Source of the DNA: Kiritimatiellales bacterium
GTDB taxonomy: Bacteria > Verrucomicrobiota > Kiritimatiellia > Kiritimatiellales > Pontiellaceae
Length of the DNA stretch: 6,632 bases
Direction: 5' to 3'
Assembly (NCBI GenBank): GCA_013042165.1
Contig: JABDQT010000141.1
Coordinates: forward strand, 1-6,632
Shown here: positions 1-6,238 of the stretch, piece by piece
Position numbering within the stretch: position 1 is the first letter of the stretch
How the letters are laid out: every line of letters begins with the position of its first letter
Program-made: the position numbers and the translations under genes
Notes under the pieces: generated by a model
What the model was told of the DNA's origin: nothing
Databases searched by the model: none
What the model saw: only the letters and a program-made list of their open reading frames with translations

Positions 1-1
1 G

Positions 2-388
2 CCCACAGGCTTTCCCTTTAAAGTGGCGGATTTGGCGGGGAGCTTGTCCGAGGCGTCTGTATATCAGCACCGTCGCCGCGTGTGCGACGTCGGCTTCCTG
101 CGACAGCCCTATCGTCGCCCGGATGGAAAAATTGGTTATCGCTGCCCCGCCGAACCCGTAGCGGCTTATGTGGCCAAGGGCGGTCGGGAAGAGGATGCCG
201 TCGGACGCAAATGCCTCTGCAATGCCCTGGCTGCGAATATCGGCATGCCGCAGCATCTCTCTGATGGAACCTCTGAAAAATGCCTCGTTACCATGGGTGA
301 CGATCTGGCCGGTATTGGCCGCTTCTGTTCGCCCGAGTCAACGGACTATTCAGCTGCAGACGTCATCCGTGTAATGCTCAACGCTTGA
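2..388 (+). CDS. Nitronate monooxygenase, C-terminal part (truncated by window edge)
   Basis: The reading frame is open from the first bases of the window to the TGA at 386-388, giving 128 C-terminal residues; the start lies outside. The visible part begins PTGFPFKVADLAGSL and contains the blocks RVCDVGFLRQPYR, IGYRCPAEP, YVAKGG and VGRKCLCNAL. These match what I know of the C-terminal region of the nitronate monooxygenase (2-nitropropane dioxygenase) family, FMN-dependent TIM-barrel enzymes that oxidise alkyl nitronates in the cytoplasm. The catalytic histidine and most of the FMN site lie upstream and cannot be checked. The GTG at 23 is an internal codon rather than a start, because family-like sequence continues in front of it. 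The gene is convergent with the VIT-type transporter, with 33 bases between the stop codons and no clear terminator hairpin there. The physiological substrate cannot be told from this fragment. Confidence 0.8.
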   Translation, partial: PTGFPFKVADLAGSLSEASVYQHRRRVCDVGFLRQPYRRPDGKIGYRCPAEPVAAYVAKGGREEDAVGRKCLCNALAANIGMPQHLSDGTSEKCLVTMGDDLAGIGRFCSPESTDYSAADVIRVMLNA

Positions 389-421
389 GCACTTGCCGAG
401 AGAGATCGACCAGTGTACGGA

Positions 422-1117
422 TCAACCGGAGAATCCGAAGATCAGCCCTGCCACTGCGGTCAAGGCCATTGCGAGCACACCCCAGAAGCAAACGCGTAAG
501 GCGCCGCGAACCGGCGAGGCCCCTCCGGCATAGGCCGCCAGCGAGCCCAGGGTACCCAGCATGATGATGGCTAATGCCGGAACAAGCCACAGCAGCGCTG
601 AACAGGGAGCAACAACGGCGCTCAGTACCGGTATAACGGCGCCGATTGAAAAAGCAAGAGCCGACCAGAACGCAGCTTGAATGGGGTGGGCGCTCAGTTC
701 GTCGGTGATGCCGATTTCGTCGCGTGCATGGGCTTCGAGCGCATTGTGTTTCATCAGTTGTCGTGCCACCTCGAGCGCCAGCTCCAGATCCAGCCCGCGC
801 TTGCGGTATATCGCGGCAAGCTCCATCTCTTCTTCCTCGGGATTGTCTTCCAGCGCCTGTCTTTCCATCTCCAGATCGGCGCGTTCCGTGTCCTCCTGCG
901 ACTTGACCGAAACATACTCGCCCGCCGCCATCGACATGGCCCCCGCCACGAGACCGGCCGTGCCTGCCAGAATGATGCTCTCCTTGCCGGCTCCCGAGGC
1001 CGCAACGCCCACGATCAGGCTGGCGGTCGATACGATGCCGTCGTTGGCGCCGAGCACAGCCGCCCGCAACCGGCCGGAACGATGGATTTTATGACTTTCA
1101 GGATGAGAGGAATACAT
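422..1117 (-). CDS. VIT1/CCC1-family Fe2+/Mn2+ transporter
   Basis: A 231-residue membrane protein of the VIT (vacuolar iron transporter)/CCC1 family, whose members move Fe2+ or Mn2+ out of the cytoplasm. The family signature LGANDGIVSTASLIVGVA is at about residues 22-39, with the conserved Asp at 26. The second helix is followed by GAMSMAAGEYVSVKSQ (about 59-74), whose methionines (M61, M63) and glutamate match known metal-path residues. A charged, helical cytoplasmic segment (about 75-140) holds an NPEEEEMELAAIYRKRG stretch, as in the VIT metal-binding domain. Three further hydrophobic segments lie at about 147-170, 175-198 and 205-229, giving five in all, the usual VIT number. I chose the ATG at 1117; a TTG at 1123 would add two residues. 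Neither has a clear Shine-Dalgarno sequence. The gene is divergent from ovoA. Metal preference cannot be read from sequence. Confidence 0.9.
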   Translation of the reverse strand: MYSSHPESHKIHRSGRLRAAVLGANDGIVSTASLIVGVAASGAGKESIILAGTAGLVAGAMSMAAGEYVSVKSQEDTERADLEMERQALEDNPEEEEMELAAIYRKRGLDLELALEVARQLMKHNALEAHARDEIGITDELSAHPIQAAFWSALAFSIGAVIPVLSAVVAPCSALLWLVPALAIIMLGTLGSLAAYAGGASPVRGALRVCFWGVLAMALTAVAGLIFGFSG

Positions 1118-1140
1118 GCGCAATTCATAACGGAATGCGC
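1118..1140. repeat. Imperfect palindrome directly upstream of the VIT start codon
   Basis: GCGCAATTC at 1118-1126 faces GAATGCGC at 1133-1140 across six bases. The arms are complementary apart from one unpaired A. On the - strand this sits directly in front of the ATG at 1117, so in the mRNA it would place the start-proximal leader in a short hairpin; as DNA it could be an operator. It resembles no metal-regulator box that I can name. The repeat is seen directly; any function is inference. Confidence 0.35.
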
Positions 1141-1286
1141 GGATCGGGCACAGGGTTTTTGACGAATATCTTAACTTGCGCCAAACAGATTATTCATCAT
1201 TCGACTCTGTAACGTACTGCCGTCTTCTGGTAAGGAGTGGGTATTGACAATCGATTCCGGCAAAATTCCTGGCTGGATAAAAACAA

Positions 1287-3389
1287 ATGGACGTTGTGAT
1301 TCAAAATATCGATTTGGTTGCCGGTTCGCCGGAAGAAAAGCGGATTGAAATAAAGCGCTATTTCAATGCGACCTTCACCCTGTATGAAAACTTGTTCGAT
1401 ACCTTGGCTTCGGACGAAGTATTCTACATGCGGCCGCAGCCCCTGCGCCATCCGCTCATCTTTTACTTTGGCCATACGGCCGTCTTCTTCGTAAACAAGC
1501 TGGTGCTGGGAAAGCAGCTGGATACCCGCATCAACGCCCGGTTTGAATCGCTCTTTGCGATCGGGGTCGATGAAATGAGCTGGGACGACCTGAACGACGA
1601 GCATTACGATTGGCCGGCCGTGGAGGAGGTCAGGCAATACCGCAACGAGGTGGCCGCCGCCGTCAACGAGCTGATTGATGGGATGGATTTTTCGATGCCG
1701 ATCGGATGGGACAGCCCGATGTGGGTGATCATGATGGGCATCGAGCATGAGCGGATTCATCTCGAGACGAGTTCGGTGCTGATCCGGCAGCTTAAACTGG
1801 AGCAGGTGAAGCCGGTCGACCTCTTTCCGGCCTGTGCTGAAACCGGTCCGGCTCCTGTGAATGAACTGGTGCCGGTCGCCGGTGGAACCGTGACGCTGGG
1901 CAAGGATGCCGGACACCGCCTTTATGGCTGGGACAATGAATATGGCTGCGCCGAGTTCGACGTTCCGGACTTCGCCGCATCGAAATATCTGGTCTCCAAC
2001 GGTGAATTCATGGAATTCGTCGATGACGGAGGGTACCGCACGGATGACTGGTGGGATGAAGAGGGGCTGGCCTGGCGCAACTACCATCGGGCCGGAAAAC
2101 CGGAGTTCTGGTGCGGGGAGCCCGGAGCTTATCGCCTGCGGCTGATGACCGAAGAAATTCCGCTTCCGATGAACTGGCCGGTCGAGGTCTGCTGTCTCGA
2201 GGCCAAGGCCTTCTGCAATTGGAAGAGCGCCCGGACAGGACAAACCATCCGTATGCCGGACGAGGCGGAGTACCGTCGACTGCTTGAAACGGCGGAGCTG
2301 GATCGGGAGCACCACGAGGCGTCCATCCACGCCAACTGGAATCTGGAACATTTCGCCTCCAGTGTGCCGGTGGACATGTTTGCGCACGGCAAGTTCTATG
2401 ATCTGGTCGGCAACGTTTGGCAGTGGAACGAAACGCCGATCTATGCGTTCGACGGCTTCCGGGTCCATCCACTCTATGATGATTTTACCGTCCCGACCTT
2501 TGACAACCGCCATAACCTGATCAAGGGTGGCTCGTGGATCTCGACCGGCAACGAAATCACCCTGCACAGCCGTTATGCATTTCGTCGCCATTTCTACCAG
2601 CATGCGGGATTCCGCTATGTGGCTTCCTCGAAAACGGTCCAAAAGGAGTTCGATGTGTATGAAACCGATGCGCTGATTTCACAGTATTGCGAGTTTCACT
2701 ATGGCGATCCCTGTTTTGGGGTGCCCAATTTTTCAAAGGCAATCGCCCAGCTCGCGCTGCAGGCGGTGGAGGGGAAAGCCTGCTGCCGCGCGCTCGACAT
2801 CGGCTGCGCGGTCGGACGAACCGCCTTTGAACTGGCCGGCTCCTTCGAGACGGTCGATGCCCTCGATTTTTCTGCGCGCTTTGTTCAGGTCGGCGTCCAG
2901 CTTCAACAGAACGGCCGCATTCGATACGAGCGGCAGGAGGAGGGCGAGCTGGTAAGTTTCATGGAACGGTCGCTCGAAGGCCTCGGTCTAAACGGACAAT
3001 ACGAACACATCCATTTCATGCAGCAGGATGCCATGAACATGAAGCCGGAATATACCGGATACGACCTCGTGGTGGCGGCCAACCTGATCGACCGGTTGAG
3101 TGATCCGGCGCGTTTTCTGAAGGAGATTCCCCGCCGAATGAATCCCGGAGCCGTGCTGCTGATTGCTTCGCCCTACACCTGGCTTGAGGAATTTACGAAA
3201 AAGGAAAACTGGGTGGGCGGTTTCAAGCGCGACGGCGAACCGGTCACATCGCTGGACGGCCTGCATGTTTTACTGGATGAGTTCTTCACGCATAAGGGCG
3301 AGCCGGTGGAGATACCGTTCGTGATTCGCGAAACGGCCCGCAAGCATCAGCATACGCTCTCCGAAGTGACGATATGGATCAGAAAATAA
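1287..3389 (+). CDS. ovoA: OvoA: 5-histidylcysteine sulfoxide synthase / 4-mercaptohistidine N1-methyltransferase
   Basis: This 700-residue fusion enzyme makes the first and last steps of ovothiol A synthesis. The N-terminal DinB-like domain (about 20-170) carries the non-haem iron ligands: H63 in FGHTAVFF, and H154 and H158 in the HX3HXE motif EHERIHLE. A formylglycine-generating-enzyme-like domain follows (about 190-450), with GNVWQWNE from residue 375, LIKGGSWIS, and HSRYAFRRHFYQHAGFRYV ending near 445. These two domains perform the O2-dependent joining of cysteine to the histidine ring as a sulfoxide. The C-terminal domain (about 450-700) is a SAM methyltransferase, with motif I LDIGCAVGR at 503-511 and YDLVVAANLIDRL from 592; in this family it N-methylates 4-mercaptohistidine. 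Length and domain order are those of full OvoA, not of EgtB, which lacks this type of tail. The ATG at 1287 is fixed by an in-frame TAA at 1278-1280; its Shine-Dalgarno (GGAT) is weak. It overlaps the next gene by 16 bases. Confidence 0.94.
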   Translation: MDVVIQNIDLVAGSPEEKRIEIKRYFNATFTLYENLFDTLASDEVFYMRPQPLRHPLIFYFGHTAVFFVNKLVLGKQLDTRINARFESLFAIGVDEMSWDDLNDEHYDWPAVEEVRQYRNEVAAAVNELIDGMDFSMPIGWDSPMWVIMMGIEHERIHLETSSVLIRQLKLEQVKPVDLFPACAETGPAPVNELVPVAGGTVTLGKDAGHRLYGWDNEYGCAEFDVPDFAASKYLVSNGEFMEFVDDGGYRTDDWWDEEGLAWRNYHRAGKPEFWCGEPGAYRLRLMTEEIPLPMNWPVEVCCLEAKAFCNWKSARTGQTIRMPDEAEYRRLLETAELDREHHEASIHANWNLEHFASSVPVDMFAHGKFYDLVGNVWQWNETPIYAFDGFRVHPLYDDFTVPTFDNRHNLIKGGSWISTGNEITLHSRYAFRRHFYQHAGFRYVASSKTVQKEFDVYETDALISQYCEFHYGDPCFGVPNFSKAIAQLALQAVEGKACCRALDIGCAVGRTAFELAGSFETVDALDFSARFVQVGVQLQQNGRIRYERQEEGELVSFMERSLEGLGLNGQYEHIHFMQQDAMNMKPEYTGYDLVVAANLIDRLSDPARFLKEIPRRMNPGAVLLIASPYTWLEEFTKKENWVGGFKRDGEPVTSLDGLHVLLDEFFTHKGEPVEIPFVIRETARKHQHTLSEVTIWIRK

Positions 3390-4555
3390 TTTACGATTTC
3401 GATGCCGTGGTTTCCCGCGAAGGAACCTATGCGGAAAAGTATGACGCCCGCGAACGGTTTTTTGGTTCTGCGGAGGTCGAGCCGTTCTGGGTGGCGGATA
3501 TGGATCTGCCCACGCCGGCCTTTCTGGTGGAACGGTTGCGCGAACGGATCGAACATCCGATGTTTGGATACACCGAGCAGTACGATGCAGTGTTCGATGC
3601 CATTATGTGGTGGATGAGAAACCAGCACGGAGCGGAGGTTGCACAGAACTCGATATCGCTCTCGCCGTCGGTGGTCACCAGCATATCGATGGCGATTCAG
3701 GCGTTCACAAAACCGACCGGCTCCGTGGCCGTACTCTCGCCGGTCTATGGCCCGTTTTTCTCATGCACGCAGCTCAACGGAAGAACGGTTGCCGACGTTC
3801 CTTTACTGGTAGAGCAGGGCCGGTTTGCAATCGACTACGAATCGTTGGAAGAGGTTTTGACCAGGCCGGAGGTCAGCTTGCTGCTGCTGTGCAATCCGCA
3901 GAATCCCGGCGGACGCGTCTGGAGCATGGAAGAACTCGATCAGCTGGCCGTACTGTGCCGCGATAACGAGGTTGTCCTGTTCAGCGATGAAATTCATTCC
4001 GACATCGTCTATCCGCCCGCCCGACACAACTCACTGCTTAACGTGGAATGTGCACGGGATATCGTCCTGATGGCGCATTCCATCGGCAAGACCTTCAATA
4101 CCAGCGGACTTCAGTCTTCCTTCACCATTATTCCCGATCCCGGATTGCGCTCCCGCTTCCGGGCGGCGCAGGGCCGAGCGCATGCCGGCGATGTAAACCT
4201 GCTGGGGAAGGTGGCGCTGGCCAGTGCTTTATCACCCCCAGGGGCCGACTACAAACAGCAGCTGGTTGCCTATCTTCACGAGAATACGCGTCAGGTTTGT
4301 GAAAGGCTCCAACAGCTTGAGTCGGTTGAAGTCATGGTGCCTGAGGCAACCTTCCTGGTCTGGTGCGATTTTCGCAAATATGGGCGTTGGCAGGATATTT
4401 TCAAACGACTGATCAAGGAAGCCAATGTCGCGCTCTCCGGCGGCACGTTCTTCGGCCCCGCCGGCGAGGGCTGGTTCCGCGTGAACTGCGCGCATCCGCG
4501 CTCGCAGCTGCTCGCGGCGGTCGACCGCATGGTGACGGCGTTTTCCGGCAAATAA
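3374..4555 (+). CDS. ovoB: PatB/MalY-type PLP-dependent C-S lyase, probable OvoB sulfoxide lyase
   Basis: A 393-residue fold-type I PLP enzyme of the MalY/PatB group within the class I/II aminotransferases. Visible landmarks are FWVADMDLPTP near the N-terminus, CNPQNPGGRVW with N174 and N177, FSDEIHSD with D205 (PLP ring nitrogen) and H208, HSIGKTFNTSGL with the Schiff-base lysine K239, and WFRVNCAHPRS with R369 (substrate carboxylate). Most such proteins cleave C-S bonds of cystathionine or cysteine conjugates by beta-elimination. Here the gene starts inside the end of ovoA (16-base overlap, implying one transcript and coupled translation). Ovothiol synthesis needs a PLP lyase to split 5-histidylcysteine sulfoxide into mercaptohistidine, pyruvate and ammonia, so OvoB is the best reading. 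The family is seen in the sequence; the specific substrate is inferred from position. A general cystathionine beta-lyase is the alternative. I see no clear terminator hairpin with a T-run downstream. Confidence 0.85.
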   Translation: MDQKIIYDFDAVVSREGTYAEKYDARERFFGSAEVEPFWVADMDLPTPAFLVERLRERIEHPMFGYTEQYDAVFDAIMWWMRNQHGAEVAQNSISLSPSVVTSISMAIQAFTKPTGSVAVLSPVYGPFFSCTQLNGRTVADVPLLVEQGRFAIDYESLEEVLTRPEVSLLLLCNPQNPGGRVWSMEELDQLAVLCRDNEVVLFSDEIHSDIVYPPARHNSLLNVECARDIVLMAHSIGKTFNTSGLQSSFTIIPDPGLRSRFRAAQGRAHAGDVNLLGKVALASALSPPGADYKQQLVAYLHENTRQVCERLQQLESVEVMVPEATFLVWCDFRKYGRWQDIFKRLIKEANVALSGGTFFGPAGEGWFRVNCAHPRSQLLAAVDRMVTAFSGK

Positions 4556-4572
4556 AAATGAAGACCATCTCC

Positions 4573-4652
4573 CATGCCATCCGGCTTCGAAGGGTGTTTT
4601 TGCAAAAGAATTACCGACTGATGCCCCTCTAGAGCTGAAAAAGGATGGCATG
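4573..4652. repeat. Perfect 10-base inverted repeat flanking a 60-base spacer downstream of ovoB
   Basis: CATGCCATCC at 4573-4582 is the exact reverse complement of GGATGGCATG at 4643-4652. The 60 bases between show no coding signature that I recognise. No target-site duplication is visible outside the arms, and there is no T-run after the right arm, so neither an insertion remnant nor a standard terminator is established. A long-range stem at the 3' end of the ovoAB transcript is possible. Confidence 0.4.
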
Positions 4653-4674
4653 CGGCATCAATCCGACATACCAA

Positions 4675-4691
4675 AGCAACAGGGAGTTGCT
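4675..4691. promoter_or_regulatory. Palindrome, possible operator upstream of the PEP-CTERM gene promoter
   Basis: AGCAAC (4675-4680) and GTTGCT (4686-4691) form a perfect six-base inverted repeat around AGGGA. It ends five bases before the proposed -35 box at 4697. The half-site AGCAAC recurs at 4784-4789 in the leader. The position would suit a regulator binding site. It could also be the hairpin of a factor-independent terminator for ovoB, but no T-run follows. The regulator is unknown. Confidence 0.35.
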
Positions 4692-4696
4692 GTCAT

Positions 4697-4724
4697 AAGA
4701 CACATGCCATAAACAGAATATAAT
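4697..4724 (+). promoter_or_regulatory. Sigma-70-like promoter for the PEP-CTERM gene
   Basis: A perfect TATAAT lies at 4719-4724, preceded after 16 bases by AAGACA (4697-4702), which matches four of six positions of TTGACA. The surrounding DNA is clearly more AT-rich than the genes on either side. Transcription would start near 4731, leaving a leader of about 80 bases before the ATG at 4811. This is the best promoter match I found in the window, but consensus matches alone do not prove use. Confidence 0.5.
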
Positions 4725-4743
4725 AAACTTATAAATTAGATTC

Positions 4744-4769
4744 TCCGAAGATTAGCTTGCTTTTTCGGA
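4744..4769 (+). other. Leader hairpin upstream of the PEP-CTERM gene
   Basis: TCCGAAGA (4744-4751) can pair with TTTTCGGA (4762-4769) over eight base pairs, one of them G-U, with a 10-base loop. It lies in the predicted 5' leader, between the likely transcription start and the ribosome binding site. It has no T-run, so it is not a typical terminator. A role in mRNA stability or translation is possible but only inferred. Confidence 0.3.
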
Positions 4770-4798
4770 TCAAAATACCTATAAGCAACCAGTAATTT

Positions 4799-4805
4799 AG
4801 GGAGG
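4799..4805 (+). promoter_or_regulatory. Strong Shine-Dalgarno for the PEP-CTERM gene
   Basis: AGGGAGG lies five bases ahead of the ATG at 4811. It is the strongest ribosome binding site in the window and settles the start; ovoA, by contrast, has only a weak one. Confidence 0.65.
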
Positions 4806-4810
4806 CGATA

Positions 4811-5575
4811 ATGAAAACGCTCTATGTGTCCTTGGCGGCATTTATTCTAGGTGTATCCTTTGCTCAGGCTACGGTCACCACGTACTTCACTGCGGCCGAC
4901 ATCAGCGATGATGGAAGCGGCCTCATGGGCTCTGCGGTGGCCGCGGTAACCACGGGTGCGGGCTACGTTGATGTTGCCATACGAAATACCTCTCCGCTTG
5001 GACAGCTTGGCGGCGACTACGCAACCCCATACATTACCGAGCTGGAATTTACCTTTCCGGATGGTTTGGTGGTGGATGCCAGCAGTCAGGTGATATCTGC
5101 GGCAGGGTCGTATTTCGGGCAGGGAACGGACGCGAGCGTACTCTATTCGGCAAGCTCCCAAGTGCTCAACTATTCGGTCGTGGATAGAGACGATCCCAAG
5201 GGAAAAATGAAGAAATGTCTGATGTCATACGCCGAAGCTGCGAATAACAGAAACGACAATAGCGTAGCGAGCTGGGATGTGCTGGATGGGGCATTGATAC
5301 CTCAAGAGGACCGTGCAGTTGGCTTTCTGAAGCCTGTTCCGGACACCTATTCCGGTGCGGTTTTTGATACGGTGGTTTTTCACATCGAGTTTACGGACAA
5401 CCAATATGTCGTAGATGAAAGCTTTTATGCGACACCCGAAACGCTCGTCATAAAATATCAGGGTGGTGGTGACTACAGTTACCATGCCTACAACATTCCC
5501 GAGCCAGCCTCGGTGACTCTGATGGCGATCGGAACCTTGGCAGTGATCAGGTTCCGTCGATCCTGCCCGGCATAG
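4811..5575 (+). CDS. PEP-CTERM sorting-domain surface protein, function unknown
   Basis: A 254-residue exported protein. Residues 1-20 form a signal peptide (one lysine, a hydrophobic core, then a SFAQA cleavage site). The C-terminus is a PEP-CTERM signal: P230-E231-P232 in NIPEPAS, a hydrophobic stretch at about 234-246, then RFRR at 247-250 and SCPA. In this family an exosortase recognises the tail near the PEP motif in the inner membrane and hands the protein on to the outer surface or matrix. The body (about 21-228) is acidic and rich in Ser, Thr, Asp and Gly, with alternating hydrophobic residues suggesting beta-strands (for example ITELEFTFPDGLVVD and TVVFHIEFTDNQYVVD), perhaps a carbohydrate-binding or adhesin-like beta-sandwich. 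I recognise no catalytic motif. It stands as its own unit with promoter, leader and strong ribosome binding site. No exosortase gene is in the window, which is usual because substrates are scattered around genomes. Confidence 0.88.
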   Translation: MKTLYVSLAAFILGVSFAQATVTTYFTAADISDDGSGLMGSAVAAVTTGAGYVDVAIRNTSPLGQLGGDYATPYITELEFTFPDGLVVDASSQVISAAGSYFGQGTDASVLYSASSQVLNYSVVDRDDPKGKMKKCLMSYAEAANNRNDNSVASWDVLDGALIPQEDRAVGFLKPVPDTYSGAVFDTVVFHIEFTDNQYVVDESFYATPETLVIKYQGGGDYSYHAYNIPEPASVTLMAIGTLAVIRFRRSCPA

Positions 5576-5612
5576 AGCGGAGCCTTTGCGCTATATTGAT
5601 CTGGCAGGCGTT

Positions 5613-5750
5613 TCATCGTTCGCCAGCCTTTTCCAAAACCCACCGTGCGATAGAGCCGCCATACACATAGCGGTTGTTTGCTCTTCGGAGTTTCCGCCGG
5701 CACTTCTTCAGCCTGTCTTCTGTAAGGTTTCCAGTGGCTGCTCGAATCAC
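5613..5750 (-). pseudogene. Possible short gene remnant in the spacer before dps
   Basis: On the - strand, bases 5750-5613 read through 45 codons to a TGA. They give a strongly basic segment (EDRLKKCRRKLRRANNRY) followed by VYGGSIARWVLEKAGER. The Lys/Arg-rich helix and the Gly-Ser-Ile-Ala-Arg-Trp stretch look more like real protein than chance translation. The only possible start is a GTG at 5750 with no ribosome binding site, and an in-frame stop lies just upstream. I do not recognise the family. It may be the tail of a decayed gene, perhaps from a mobile element, or chance. Confidence 0.2.
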
Positions 5751-5785
5751 CAGCAGTAGCTAAAATACCATAAGGAGACTGATCA

Positions 5786-6223
5786 ATGAACAAAAACGTG
5801 GTTGATGCATTAAGGCAGGTTGTAGCCGATACGTACGCGCTGATTGGACAGACGCACATCTGTCATTGGAATGTCAGGGGTCCGTCGTTTTTTTCGCTGC
5901 ACACCGCATTTGAACTGCAATACACGGAACTGTTTACGGCGGTGGACGAAATCGCTGAGCGCATTCGGGCACTAGGTGCGCTTGCTCCCGGAGGCTTGTC
6001 CAACCTTGCTGAGATGGCTGGAATTACCGAGATCGAAGAAGATGCATCGGCTCAGGAGATGGTCAATCACTTGGTCAAGGCCCATGAAAAGCTGCTGGCC
6101 GATCTGGCCACAGCCCGCGATCTGGCCGGTGAGGCCGGCGATTCTGAATCCGAGGATTTGATGATCGGGCGCATGCAGTTGCACGAAAAAACCGTGTGGA
6201 TGCTCAAAAGCTATTTGGGCTGA
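5786..6223 (+). CDS. dps: Dps-family DNA-protection / ferritin-like protein
   Basis: A 145-residue Dps-type mini-ferritin. Such proteins form hollow 12-mers that use peroxide to oxidise Fe2+ and store it as ferric mineral, protecting DNA from Fenton damage. The signature ICHWNVRGPSFFSLHTAFE supplies H27 and H39, followed by E43, D54 and E58 in the VDEIAERIRALG helix. The spacing (12, 4, 11 and 4 residues) equals that of the E. coli Dps inter-subunit ferroxidase ligands H51, H63, D67, D78 and E82, with Glu in place of the third, so the centre looks intact. The N-terminus is short and lacks the lysine-rich DNA-binding tail of E. coli Dps, so iron detoxification is more certain than DNA binding. 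The ATG at 5786 follows AAGGAG (5772-5777) by eight bases. A CIA30-domain gene begins 15 bases downstream, probably in the same transcript. No OxyR or Fur box was recognised. Confidence 0.93.
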   Translation: MNKNVVDALRQVVADTYALIGQTHICHWNVRGPSFFSLHTAFELQYTELFTAVDEIAERIRALGALAPGGLSNLAEMAGITEIEEDASAQEMVNHLVKAHEKLLADLATARDLAGEAGDSESEDLMIGRMQLHEKTVWMLKSYLG

Positions 6224-6238
6224 ATGGGATATGTATCC

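Noticed and set aside
389..421. A terminator between the convergent nitronate monooxygenase and VIT genes
   Set aside because: The 33-base gap has no stem followed by a T-run on either strand.
677..1162. Long + strand frames opposite the VIT transporter gene
   Set aside because: They are antisense to a clearly recognisable membrane protein and show Ser/Arg-rich shadow composition with no motif.
1244..1249. TTGACA as a -35 box for ovoA
   Set aside because: It matches the consensus perfectly, but no acceptable -10 box lies 16-18 bases downstream (TCCTGG-like sequence there), so I do not call a promoter.
1232..1299. AAGGAG at 1232-1237 with a GTG-started 20-codon frame, a possible leader peptide or upstream ovoA start
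   Set aside because: The frame is not that of ovoA, an in-frame TAA at 1278-1280 blocks any ovoA extension, and the GTG overlaps the Shine-Dalgarno-like bases, so it cannot serve as its own start.
1197..2642. A 481-codon open frame on the - strand antisense to ovoA
   Set aside because: It covers the OvoA catalytic domains in a shadow frame, shows no family motifs and reads as low-complexity His/Arg/Pro-rich sequence. The + strand frame has clear family motifs, so this is a by-product of codon bias.
4558..4632. A 24-codon frame starting ATG just after the ovoB stop
   Set aside because: It lacks a Shine-Dalgarno sequence, resembles no known small protein and contains one arm of the inverted repeat; chance is the simpler explanation.
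4643..4664. A sigma-54 type promoter (TGGCAT element) ahead of the PEP-CTERM gene
   Set aside because: The expected GC of the -12 element is absent at the right spacing, while a good TATAAT promoter lies closer to the gene.
5488..5859. A 123-codon - strand frame across the spacer and the start of dps
   Set aside because: It overlaps the ends of two firm genes in antisense and has no coherent domain. The neighbouring frame at 5613-5750 looks more protein-like and is reported instead at low confidence.
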